Source: Alectoria sarmentosa (lineage: Eukaryota > Ascomycota > Lecanoromycetes > Lecanorales > Parmeliaceae). Taken from it: a stretch of 64,000 nt of DNA. This document shows, in pieces, positions 1 through 9,644 of the stretch (its first letter is position 1; every line of letters starts with the position of its first letter). The stretch covers positions 28,864 through 92,863 of the forward strand of contig WOGZ01000123.1 in the NCBI GenBank assembly GCA_009733775.1, in the 5' to 3' direction. The notes below the pieces were generated by a model. That model was not told the origin of the DNA. It searched no databases and worked only from the letters and a program-made list of their open reading frames with translations. The position numbers were made by a program, and so were the translations under genes.

Positions 1-102
1 GTCATAGATATCGCTCATGCTCTATAACGCCAGTCGCTAATGCAGTCGTTATTCGTCACTTGCTCCACCTCTTTCACTGCAAAGAGCGCGTATTAGTCCA
101 CC

Positions 103-1889
103 TCACCCCGCCGTAGCCAGCTCCTTATCCATCACCTGCCTCCACCTCGGTCCAAACTTCCTCATAGCCCAGATAACCATGCTGCTCGCCGCAGCAATGA
201 CACCGACACCTGTAAACAACCAGCCATTTCCAATAGCACCTATCAACGGCTGCGCAATAATAGCTCCCACACATGAGAAGATGTTTCTCACGAAATTGTT
301 CACGGCGACGCCATTAGATGCCTTCTTCGGCATGAATTCCGTAAGCATAGTTGTAGCCATGGCAAAGATGAGCATGGAGCCGATACCGAAGAAAAAGTTC
401 GCGATAAGGGGCACGAGCCAGAAAACTCCCTTTTCGGCTGTCCAGCCGTACCAGATGAGCGCAGCTGGGTAGAGGAATGCGGCAATCCAGGCGTTCTCGC
501 GCATTCGATCTTCTGGTCTGTACATCAATTTGCCCTTTTCGTCATAGCGGCCAGCACGCGTGGCTTCTCGTGCCATGATCTTGTCCGTCCATTTGCCGCC
601 GAAGAGAGAAGCGAGCAAATAGCCGATGGAGTTGGGGATGTAGGTTAGGCCGACGAGGGTCGTGGAGAAGTTGTAGGGCGGCTTGGAGAAGGTGTCTTGA
701 AGCGAGATGTTGAGGAGGTACAGCGAGCAGAATGTGATGCTAGCGTAGTAGACGGTGATGAAGACAGCGGGGAAACGGAGGTAGAGAATTATTTTTAGAG
801 GGTCGAGGAAGATGCGTTTGCCCTTCTTGATATACTTTGCTGTTTTGCGCTGGACGCTTTGGCGGGAGGAAGTTCGGTTTAGGTTGGGGCGGTCGGACGC
901 GAGGTCCTTTTCTGCGTCTGGTGAGGGCGGTTCGGCGGCTTTAAGTGTCTGCAGAGGTACCATCAGCAAAACATTAGGGTGAAGTGGGTAAAGTGGACTC
1001 ACTTCTGGCAAAGCGAAGAAGAGAAAGACCAGAATTGCTCCTCCATAGATTGCAAGAAACCATTGAGTGCTCCTCCAACCAAATTTCTGAGCCAAAGCGC
1101 CACCAATGATTGGTGCGAACAGAGGTCCGCACAGTGGCCCAAGATAGAATATGCCCATGGCTCTTCCCCGTTCTCTGACTTCCCAGACATCAGCTATTGT
1201 ACCTGCCCCTACAGCTTGCACGCTAGCCGCTGCTCCTCCACCCAGTACACGCATGACGATCAACATTGCGATGTTCTTAGACACGGCTGCGAGGATGTTG
1301 AATAGTAAAAATAGTGTGAATGATGTGAGGTAAATCGTGCGTCGTCCGAGGGTCTCTGAAAATGATGACCACCAAAGTGGGAATATCGACATAGAAAGCA
1401 TGTAAAAGGCGGCGGAGAGGTTCGTGATTGTGGGAGAAGTATGTAAGTCGTCTGATATCTGAAGGAGTGAAGCTAGGGATTGTTAGCCCGAGCTGCTGTG
1501 CTTTCGTCTGAAGTCATACGAAATATAATGGCGCTTCCCATGGGAGCTGCAACGGCCGCCAACGCAACAACAAAGGTTATATACCACTTGATTCTTCGAG
1601 AGTAGTGCTTTGGTTCTTCGACCTCTGCGACAATGGTAAACCGCCCGAAGAGGCCTCGCCGTTTGGATCTGGGTACATTGACAGGCTCCGGATCTTCGAC
1701 CTCGGTCTGCACCATCTCAATGTCTCTCTGTCTTGTACCCGACTCCTTTTCTGTAGGCTCAATTGAGGGCTGTGATCCATCCGGGCTAGATGCATCCTCG
1801 ATTTTCTCCTCGAAAGTAGGTCCAACATGTTTCTTTGCAGACTCGTGATCTATTGCTTGGGCTCCGATCTTGGCAGCATCGTTGTCCAT
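103..1889 (-). CDS. MFS multidrug/H+ antiporter, DHA1 family, QDR/DTR1-like
   Basis: Predicted 561-residue plasma-membrane proton antiporter exporting drugs or small metabolites. Model: exons 1520-1889, 1003-1472 and 103-948; introns 1473-1519 (47 bp, branch GCTAAC) and 949-1002 (54 bp, in frame without stops). The start at 1889 gives a hydrophilic acidic N-terminus of about 90 residues before the first membrane helix. Splicing the first intron restores the helix 1 to helix 2 segment ending ISDDLHTSPTITNLS; splicing the second restores LPETLKAAEPP, the usual end of helix 6. Seen motifs: GRR in loop 2-3, a conserved helix-5 segment with GPLCGPLFAPIIGG, and a long cytoplasmic loop between helices 6 and 7. 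The family match (yeast Qdr/Dtr1) rests on PLWWSSFSE and ASVQAVGAGTIAD. Substrate unknown. Divergent from the thiol methyltransferase gene. Confidence 0.93.
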
Positions 1890-2347
1890 GTTGGAGGCAG
1901 TATATCTTGTTCGGAATCCACGATGGAGAAAACCGGGCCGCAATCATCACACGACAGATTTTGTACAAGGTGAGATAAGTACCTGGTCAAAGTACAAGCT
2001 CTACAGACTTCGCTTAAGGTCTCATCGTAAGGAAATGAAAGTGTGAAAGTAGGATTGTACGAGATGCATGCGGCAAACTCGTCACGCAAAAGGATGATTG
2101 AGAGAGGTTGAAATTTCTCAGAAGAGAGCCGATAGCGGCGACTAGAAAGTGAGGGGATATGCAATTTGGACATTTTGGACATGGTCTCTAATGCAATCAT
2201 ACTGAATTAGCGTCAGGGAGTCGAATATCTGGTGCCGGAAAACCGTACAAGTACCGTACTTTAGCTTATTTGTTGACCGCCGCAACCGAGAGCTAGTGTG
2301 ACGGGAAAACGTCATTCGCAAGGGTCTCACACTACTTTAGTGTAACC

Positions 2348-2584
2348 GTAAGATCGCCAAGCTTTCCATCTCATTCTGGGAATACTCTAACGCACGAGCT
2401 CATCTCGTGAGTTCCCATCGAATGCTGCAAAGGGTCATTTGCTACTCGTACAATCCAGATGTGAGCTACTTGATAGAGCGGGGACACCAATTATATCTGC
2501 CACTTAACCGGATGTCGCTTGTTGGTGTCCTCGCTCTATCAAGTAGCTCACTTCTGGATTGTACGAGTAAGATCGCCAAGCTTT
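2348..2584. repeat. Imperfect direct repeat pair bracketing the foldback element
   Basis: GTAAGATCGCCAAGCTTT occurs at 2348-2365 and again at 2567-2584. Similarity continues for roughly 18 further bases, with C/T and A/G differences. The right copy starts at the right end of the foldback element. This may be a local duplication, with the element inserted at the edge of one copy. Confidence 0.7.
2443..2569. mobile_element. Foldback MITE-like element with TA target duplication
   Basis: Two 48-nt arms (2443-2490 and 2522-2569) are inverted copies of each other with 46 of 48 positions matching; the loop is 31 nt. The outermost TA on both sides reads as a TA target-site duplication, leaving inverted termini that begin CTCGTACAATCCAGA. 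TA duplications are typical of Tc1/mariner-derived MITEs. The element is about 123 bp and non-coding. As RNA it would form a long hairpin in the 5' region of the neighbouring genes. A simple palindrome arising by template switching is the alternative. Confidence 0.7.
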
Positions 2585-2831
2585 TTATCGCATTTCGGGA
2601 GTGGTCGAGGGGTGCAAATGCCCGTCTTGAAGCTTCCTTTCCTCAATGCAAGACCGAATTCTGCAAAATCAGAAACCAGGCGGAACCACTGGAATGCATC
2701 TAGAAGTGGATAGAAAATTGTAGGTAGATCGCTCTTCCTCCCGAGATCCACTTCTTGGATTCTCACTCGTATGCGGCATCCACAAAGGTTTCACTGTCCT
2801 TTGGATCGAGTTCCAAAGAAATCGAGCAGGC

Positions 2832-3735
2832 ATGGCATTGCAACAAGATCGAGCACGCTTGATGGCCCATTTCGCTGGCGACACCTCAAAGCATCAAACT
2901 AAATGGTCGGATCTTTGGGACAGAGGTGACTTCTTGCCGTGGGACCGCGGCATGCCCAATCCAGCTCTCATTGATATCCTCACCGATCAACGGGATCTGC
3001 TAGGCACATGCTTCGTAGAGGACGAGTTTGGGAGTAAGCGAAGGAAGAGAGCCCTGGTGCCAGGATGTGGAAAAGGATACGATGTGTTGCTGCTGGCCAG
3101 CTTTGGCTATGATGCGTCTGGTCTTGAAGTCAGTGAGACAGCAGTGAAGAGGTGTTATGAGGAGCAGAAAGCCAACGGACATAAGTATCCAGCAAGAGAT
3201 GAGAGTTCTGGAGCCGGAGCAGTCAAGTTCATGCGTGGCGACTTCTTTGGCACGGACTGGATGATCAATATCGAAGGAGATGGAAAATTCGATCTGATTT
3301 ATGACTATACGGTGAGAAAACTCTCCTTCAATGGCCTTGGCAAGGAAACAACGTGCTTTGAGGCCAGATTCTAAGATCCTGCAACTGACGACAATTTGAC
3401 AGTTTCTCTCGGCTCTCCCGCCAAGCTTTCGTCCTGATTGGGCACTCCGCATGGCACAGCTGCTTGCCTTCAAGGGGAACTTGATCTGCGTTGAGTTCCC
3501 AAGCGCAAAGGACCCTCTCATTGGTGGTCCTCCATTCGCTTTGCCACCTCAGGTGTACACTGAGCACCTTGCCCACCCAGGCAAAGAGCTTCCGTATGAT
3601 GAAAAAGGGCATGTCAAAGGAGGGGTATCTGGGCCTAGAAGTCCTGTTGCGCTGACTAGAGTAGCTCATTGGCAGCCAGAGCGCACGCACGAGATTGGTA
3701 AAGGCCAGGATTGGGTGAGCATATGGCGGTATTAG
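2832..3735 (+). CDS. Thiol/halide S-adenosylmethionine methyltransferase (TPMT-like)
   Basis: Predicted 270-residue cytosolic class I methyltransferase of the TPMT superfamily, close to plant/fungal thiol methyltransferases that S-methylate thiols or bisulfide. Exons 2832-3311 and 3403-3735; the 91-bp intron 3312-3402 restores DYTFLSALPPSFRPDWA across the junction. The N-terminus has W..LWDRGDFLPWDRGMPNP, typical of the family. The SAM-binding glycine loop is LVPGCGKGYD near residue 77, followed by the acidic residue of GLEVSE. The C-terminal part contains the conserved R-P-D-W-A and V..THEIG segments. Its 3' end is only 67 bp from the 3' end of the convergent OTU gene. The physiological substrate cannot be told from sequence. 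Confidence 0.9.
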
Positions 3736-3802
3736 CTCACACCTTCAGTTCCACATAGCCCAAGTTCTCCAAATACACGGCAAAGTTTTCGATATCCTGT
3801 TT

Positions 3803-4744
3803 TCATTCAAGAACCGCATATGAAGTTGCTTTGCGTAAAGAGTTGTAGTGCTCGCCGAGTCCAAAGCTGTGGTGATAGTACGCAAGCCACAGCGTCCTCG
3901 GTTCGGTGTCGGTTCCGCATTCAATCCTTTCGACCTTTCCGTCACCTTGTAGGACGTTGATGTCGACTCCGTAAGCCTTAGCCAGTGCAAGAATCTCAAG
4001 ATGCCCGCCCCATTCTCCAGTATCTGTGATGGTCGTCACGTATTGATCAAGAGGCTCCTCAAGGAAGGGCGAGAAGTCTTCGGGGTTTTGTAAAATATAT
4101 GCTGCTGCCACTTGCCTCGTTATCTTGTAGCCAGCAGTCACAAGCTTCGGCTGGGCATTGTCATACGTAATGTTGATTTGAATCTTTGGCTTCAGGCCTA
4201 CTTCAGAAGCCTCCAGCTGATCTGCCACTGCGGCATAGAGACAATGGCCGTCTGATCGGATCTCATGCTCTTTTAGACCTCTTGAGGTGTAGGCCTCTTG
4301 CATGGCTTTCCTCTCCTTTTCCCGGAGATCGGGTAAGTCAGCAGCTTCGTTCTGGGCTTCCTCGGCTGCAGCTTCTTGTTCAGCAGCTCGACGAGCTAGC
4401 CTGGCTTTTTGTCGATTCGGCTTTTTTGCATGGCCGTTGGTCGGTGGGTTTGATGAGACAGATATCGCATTCATTGACTCGCTGATGTCCTTCGGCCTTT
4501 CGAGTGTGACAGGTTCATCATCGCCGTGAACAGGGACAACCATTTTCTCCACCTGTTCCGGCTTATCATCACCAGTCATTTCAGCTATTTCGGTATCTTG
4601 TCTCTCTCGAAGCTGTCTCTCAAGTTCTGCACATTCATCGTTGACCCCTTTACGAGTCCTTTTGGTAGCTGACTTTCTCTTTTGCGTTATTCGTGACTGA
4701 AGATCCTTTTGCTCCTGGCGATGTTTCCGTTGCAGATCCTCCAT
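3803..4744 (-). CDS. OTU-domain deubiquitinase, OTUD6B/Otu2-like
   Basis: Uninterrupted 313-residue protein. The first 135 residues are highly charged and probably coiled-coil (MEDLQRKHRQEQKDLQSRI; later a run of Ala/Glu/Arg), as in OTUD6B and yeast Otu2. The OTU cysteine protease domain fills the C-terminal half. The catalytic motif SDGHCLY gives Asp165 and Cys168, and GEHYNSLR gives His299, so the triad looks intact. Expected role is removal of ubiquitin, in yeast and man linked to ribosome-associated complexes. It lies tail-to-tail with the thiol methyltransferase and head-to-head with isocitrate lyase. Family assignment is firm; cellular substrate is inferred from homologues. Confidence 0.92.
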   Translation of the reverse strand: MEDLQRKHRQEQKDLQSRITQKRKSATKRTRKGVNDECAELERQLRERQDTEIAEMTGDDKPEQVEKMVVPVHGDDEPVTLERPKDISESMNAISVSSNPPTNGHAKKPNRQKARLARRAAEQEAAAEEAQNEAADLPDLREKERKAMQEAYTSRGLKEHEIRSDGHCLYAAVADQLEASEVGLKPKIQINITYDNAQPKLVTAGYKITRQVAAAYILQNPEDFSPFLEEPLDQYVTTITDTGEWGGHLEILALAKAYGVDINVLQGDGKVERIECGTDTEPRTLWLAYYHHSFGLGEHYNSLRKATSYAVLE

Positions 4745-5480
4745 CGTATACTTAATTTACTTTACTATCAGCTTTACCTCAGGCGGGACCATGATATTGA
4801 TGTTTCAAAAAGCTAAGCCTTGGCGGAGAACGCAGGTACAGGATGAAAAGGAAACTTTTAGCAGAGGAAAGTTTAGCGAGCCGAGAGGCAATATTGATGC
4901 TCAATGTAGTTACTATCGGGGTTATGTAAATTTCCGCACGCCCGCAAACCTTGGCGCCGGAACAACCAAATAGATATCAACTATGTGATATCTTGACGCC
5001 CAGTGCTTTTGAGAAGATTTCTTCTGTCGTATGATTATACAGAACGATAGAACCTTCGTTATGAAGCACTGTTGAAGGGCCGTGATTATCACACTACCGG
5101 TGATTAAATCTACCCCAATAGCATGCTCCGGAAGAATTTCGGCTTCCCCACAATACCTAGCCTTGGTCCAATTCCAAACATTCTTCCCTTTGGACCGGAC
5201 GAAAACCATCTCAGCCAGACAATAATGAACTCCACCATGAAAGCCTCGGCCGCCATCAGCATGTCCATCCGGACTCTTCCCTTCTATATAGAACCATCCC
5301 CCAGTCTTCGAGTCCTCTTTCCTCCATTACCCATCCCATTCCACACCGTCAAATCCTCCATCCCTTTCTTACTCGCCTGCTCACATATACACAAGGCACA
5401 AACTCGGCATTGCAAGAGCCAGAGCTTCCTCTGAGACAGCAACTCTGGCGGAGCAGAAGCCGTTCTTGTTCGCTGTTCCA
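4745..5480. promoter_or_regulatory. Divergent promoter region of OTU gene and isocitrate lyase
   Basis: A 736-bp gene-free stretch between divergent starts. A TATATA box lies at 5285-5290, about 190 nt before the isocitrate lyase start, followed by a pyrimidine-rich leader (5310-5440) typical of highly expressed fungal genes. An open frame at 5123-5434 has no coding character and is not called. Confidence 0.45.
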
Positions 5481-7255
5481 ATGTCTTCAATAGATCATGA
5501 GGATCAGCTTTATCAAGCGGACGTCAACGCTGTGAAGAAATGGTGGACGGACTCTCGATGGAGAAGTACCAAGCGACCTTTCACGGCTGAGCAGATTGTT
5601 GCCAAAAGAGGCAACCTCAAGATTGAATACCCAAGCAATGCTATGAGCAGAAAGTTGTGGAACATCGTTGAAGGCAGGTTCAAGGTAGGTTTTCAGACAA
5701 CTCGCCAACAAGACGTCAGGCCGACTGATATTATCTCGAGAATGGCCATGCTAGCTATACGTATGGCTGCCTGGAGCCAACAATGCTCACGCAGATGGCG
5801 AAATATCTTGATACGGTCTATGTTTCCGGCTGGCAATGCTCGTCAACTGCGTCCTCTACGGATGAACCCTCGCCGGACCTGGCAGATTATCCAATGGTGA
5901 GAAAATTCAACAACTAGTTCATACCCCTGGTTTTGACATAATGTAGAATACCGTCCCCAACAAAGTCCAGCATCTCTTCATGGCTCAGCTTTTCCACGAC
6001 CGCAAGCAAAGAGAAGAGCGAATTACCACTCCCAAGGCGAACCGTGGCAATGTTGCAAACACGGACTTCCTTCGACCCATAATTGCAGATGCAGACACCG
6101 GTCATGGAGGTCTCACAGCGATCATGAAGCTCACAAAGCTTTTCATCGAGAAAGGAGCAGCAGGCATTCATATCGAAGACCAAGCGCCTGGGACAAAGAA
6201 GTGCGGTCACATGGCTGGCAAGGTTCTCGTACCAATCAGCGAGCATATCAATCGTCTGGTGGCTATCAGAGCCCAAGCCGATATCATGGGCACCGATCTT
6301 TTGGCCGTCGCCCGCACAGACTCTGAAGCCGCCACGCTCATCACCTCGACTATCGACCCCCGAGACCACGCTTTCATCCTCGGTATGACAAACCCAGCTC
6401 TCCAGCCTCTGAATGATTTAATGGTGGCAGCTGAGCAAGCAGGAAAGACTGGTGAACAATTACAAGCAATTGAAGACCAATGGTTGTCCCAAGCCGGTCT
6501 TAAGCTTTTCGATAATGCTGTAGAGGACATGATCAATGCCGGTGTTCACGTTAACAAAGCGGGCTTGATCAAAGAATACCGATCGATGATCCGGGGGAAG
6601 AGCAACTCCGAGTCAAGAGCCATCGCCAAAGGTCTGACTGGTGTCGACATCCACTGGGACTGGGACTCGCCACGGACAAGAGAAGGGTTCTACCGTTATC
6701 AAGGAGGCTGCGGATGTGCTGTCAATAGAGCCATAGCCTACACTCCGTATGCAGATATGATGTGGATGGAGAGCGCGAAGCCAGATTACAAGCAGGCAGA
6801 AGAGTTCGCTAACGGGGTGCACGCTGTCTGGCCTGAGCAAAAGTAAATTCAATTTGGAAGGTTCCAAATCTTACCGCAAAGCTAACAACATCATAAGACT
6901 CGCCTATAATCTCTCCCCATCCTTCAATTGGAAAGCAGCTATGCCACGCGACGAGCAAGAAACCTACATCAAGCGCCTCGCTAAGCTTGGATACTGTTGG
7001 CAATTCATCACGCTTGCCGGGCTGCACACCACAGCTCTCATCTCCGACCAATTCTCAAAAGCATATTCTGAGCAAGGCATGCGTGCCTACGGAGAACTTG
7101 TCCAAGAGCCAGAAATGGAAGGCAAAAATGATGTAGTGACCCATCAGAAATGGTCCGGTGCTAATTATGTGGACAACATGCTGAGGATGGTTACTGGCGG
7201 CGTGAGCTCGACGAGCGCGATGGGTAAGGGTGTTACCGAGGACCAATTCAAGTAG
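5481..7255 (+). CDS. icl1: Isocitrate lyase (glyoxylate cycle)
   Basis: Cleaves isocitrate to succinate and glyoxylate, allowing growth on acetate and fatty acids. Four exons: 5481-5684, 5741-5896, 5947-6842, 6898-7255; introns of 56, 50 and 55 bp. The product is 537 residues, the usual fungal length. The signature KKCGH, with catalytic Cys at about residue 206, is intact. SYTYGCLEPTM, ADADTGHGG and the end GVSSTSAMGKGVTEDQFK match glyoxylate-cycle ICL rather than mitochondrial 2-methylisocitrate lyase. An in-frame ATG 15 nt upstream (5466) is possible; 5481 gives the normal MSS.. start. The protein ends QFK, so no canonical PTS1 peroxisome signal is visible. Expect acetate/fatty-acid induction and glucose repression from family knowledge. 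Confidence 0.96.
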
Positions 7256-8440
7256 TGTCTCCAGTGCGTATCATAGGTGTTGTTATACATCCTTCTCGTT
7301 GATTACAAAAAACTTCGTCCAATTCCACTTCTAAGAGTAAGCAAATGCTACACTGCTTTGAGCCAAAATTGAGCTCGCTGGAGCACACAATTAGCATCTC
7401 CGAGTCAAATTGGAGCTGCCTGAACCAGCGCAGGATGCCAGAGTCGCCAGTGTGATTTGTGGGACTAGGACTAGGACCAACACTGACCTACAGCCGCTGG
7501 TCAGTGGGAATGATTCTGTGGCCGCGGGCGACTCCTGACCTCCAGAGATCCTTTTCGTTCCAACATTTCGACCTTTCGACAGTGTCATACCGACGATGTC
7601 AGCGCGGGCCGGTGTGTTGCTGCACAACTGCCCCATCTTCTCTCCTCAAGCCTCCAAAGAGTAACACTTTATTACTCTCATATACTTTTACATTTTTCAC
7701 TAATCTGTTTCTTAAATCCACCGTCTCGTCGCACTTGCCTCCCTATAGCTGACAGCATATTCTCGCCGCGCCTCTTTCTCGCACATGCGCTGCTTCTATC
7801 AGTCTTCCACTGAGTCTCATCCCAAAGTTTTGTTTATCCACTAGAACAGCTTTCCCATCTATTCCATCTTCACCTATCCAGACTACGTCTTTGGTACCGT
7901 CCAACTCGTGTCCTGCACCGATCATTCAGGACGTCTTGGGCGTCCATACCGGACAAACAAAATTTCAACTCTGCATAAACAATTTTGGGAACCGCAAAAC
8001 CACAACTACCCCGGAGTATTATTTCCGCCTAATTGCAATCTGCGACGCAAAGTTCTGATGGGGAAAGCTGGCTGGCTGTAGTGGTCGAGGACGCTCCTGA
8101 CTTTAGATCCGACGTCCGAACACGACTGTAGCTCGATGCTCTGTAGGGAGTTGGGGCTCGTGGCATGCATAAGTTCTGTCAATGTACGTAGGACTAGTAC
8201 AGCACTTGGTGATCAAAAGTAAAGCGCAACTTTAGCGATGCACCCGCATCCTAAGGTTGTTGTTCAGAGTGGGATATGATACTATCAACGAGTGGATCCA
8301 CTTGTTTCTGATACTGGGTGGAGCTTTGCATCTTACACTAGGTATTTGATTCCACCCAAATCACCCGCCAACGGAATATGCACGCCTCAAGGCTTCCCCA
8401 TCAACCCTAGCTTCCCGCCTAGGCCTTTACTGGCTCACTA
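7256..8440. other. Gene-free interval 5' of the gag relic
   Basis: No coding-like frame on either strand. Pyrimidine-rich stretches lie around 7640-7740. A 12-bp palindrome AGTGGATCCACT occurs near 8290. I looked here for a long terminal repeat or tRNA-primer site belonging to the gag relic and could not identify one. Confidence 0.5.
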
Positions 8441-9504
8441 TTGCCGCTGCCAAGACCTGTGGCTCCACTTATGAGCTCGGTCAGCTCTTCACTGACCACA
8501 CCATTTCCTCCGTACGACTCAATGGCTCGCTCAAACACCGAATATATATCCCCCGCGCCTGGCACGGCGACACCTATGCCTGAGGACCGCGAGAAATGGT
8601 CTGGAAAACAGGAGACCGCAGAGAATCTACATGCCATGGATCTGGACGATTTGATGAAGGTTGACCTCAGTAGTTTGGACAAGGACCTCCTTAAGCGCAG
8701 TCAGTTTAGGCTAGTCACGTTGAAAAGACACAATTACCAGATCTGGGCCCAGTGCCATAGACGGTTTCTACGGGGGCGAGGAATCTGGGGCATTGTATCA
8801 GGAAGCCTACCACTGCCAACGTCGAGGAAGGAGGCTGAGAACTAGATGATTCTAGACGGGTGGATTGCTACTCTATTAATAAGCTACGTCGAGGAAGATC
8901 AGGTTATTTACATCACCCATGCTACCAGCTCCAAGGATATATGGGACGAATTGAAGCGAATCCACAATGTAAGCGGTGGTGGCAGCACAGGACGACTGGC
9001 TCCTACACTGGAGTCTATGGTGTAAGCGGCAAGGAGAGACTGGCTCCTATGCTTCAGAGATTGTTTGGATATGTCAAAGGCGACGACGAATCCATTGACA
9101 GGATGGCATCAACCCTGAAGCAAATGAGTGACGAGATTTATGATCTCGCCGCTGAAGCGAGACTGTCTGATATTAGCATGGCATCTATTATCATGAATGC
9201 TGGCCAGGGTGAGGAGTACAACATGGCCAAATACACTGTGAGTCATGTAGATGTACTGACTTCAGCGTTGGCCGTGGAACAACTCCGGAAGGTCGAGCAG
9301 AACGTTCAGAAGGATCGCTCGAATTTCGTCCACTCGAAAGGCAATCGTGGTGGCCGGCAAGGCAGAAGAGGTCGAATCAGTGGCTGAGACAAGTCAAATG
9401 TCAAGTGCTATGGTTGCGGCATTATGGAACGTTTTGAATATGTTGTCCGGGGAAAACGTAGGCCTTTAGAGGCCGATCTGGCAGCCTTGCGTCAGCCGCT
9501 TTGA
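8441..9504 (+). pseudogene. Decayed Ty1/Copia-type gag relic
   Basis: Translation shows the order of a fungal Copia Gag. First comes a DUF4219-like start (VTLKRHNYQIWAQ.. then RGRGIWGIVSG), then a UBN2-like middle (SSKDIWDELKRIHN; later RLAPMLQRLFGY and LKQMSDEIYDLAAE), then a basic Gly/Arg tail. The zinc knuckle has decayed: it starts KCYGCG but the later Cys and His are replaced. In-frame stops are TAG 8843-8845, TAA 9023-9025 and TGA 9385-9387, with a frame change between the first two blocks. Around 8970-9050 a segment starting GTAAGCGG and containing GACTGGCTCCTA is imperfectly duplicated, which explains the frame change. No protease, integrase or reverse transcriptase follows; the next gene starts 140 bp on. 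Not functional. Confidence 0.8.
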
Positions 9505-9644
9505 GAAAGCCAATAGAGATCGCTTACTTGCATTACACAACGAATGCCCCACTTTCAATTGAAACAGCCCACCATCTTCTTGATAATTTCCTCGCGGCAG
9601 CATCAATAGAGAAGGGCGATAGTTCAAAAGCCAAGGTCGTCAAC

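Larger units (their letters stand above)
1890..2831. other. Divergent intergenic region with foldback element
   Basis: Shared 5' region of the MFS gene (minus) and the thiol methyltransferase gene (plus). Short open frames here have no coding character. It holds a foldback MITE-like element (2443-2569) and a direct repeat pair, listed separately. Confidence 0.6.

Noticed and set aside
7256..8440. Long terminal repeat for the gag relic
   Set aside because: No repeated copy on the other side of the relic and no tRNA-complementary primer site was found by eye.
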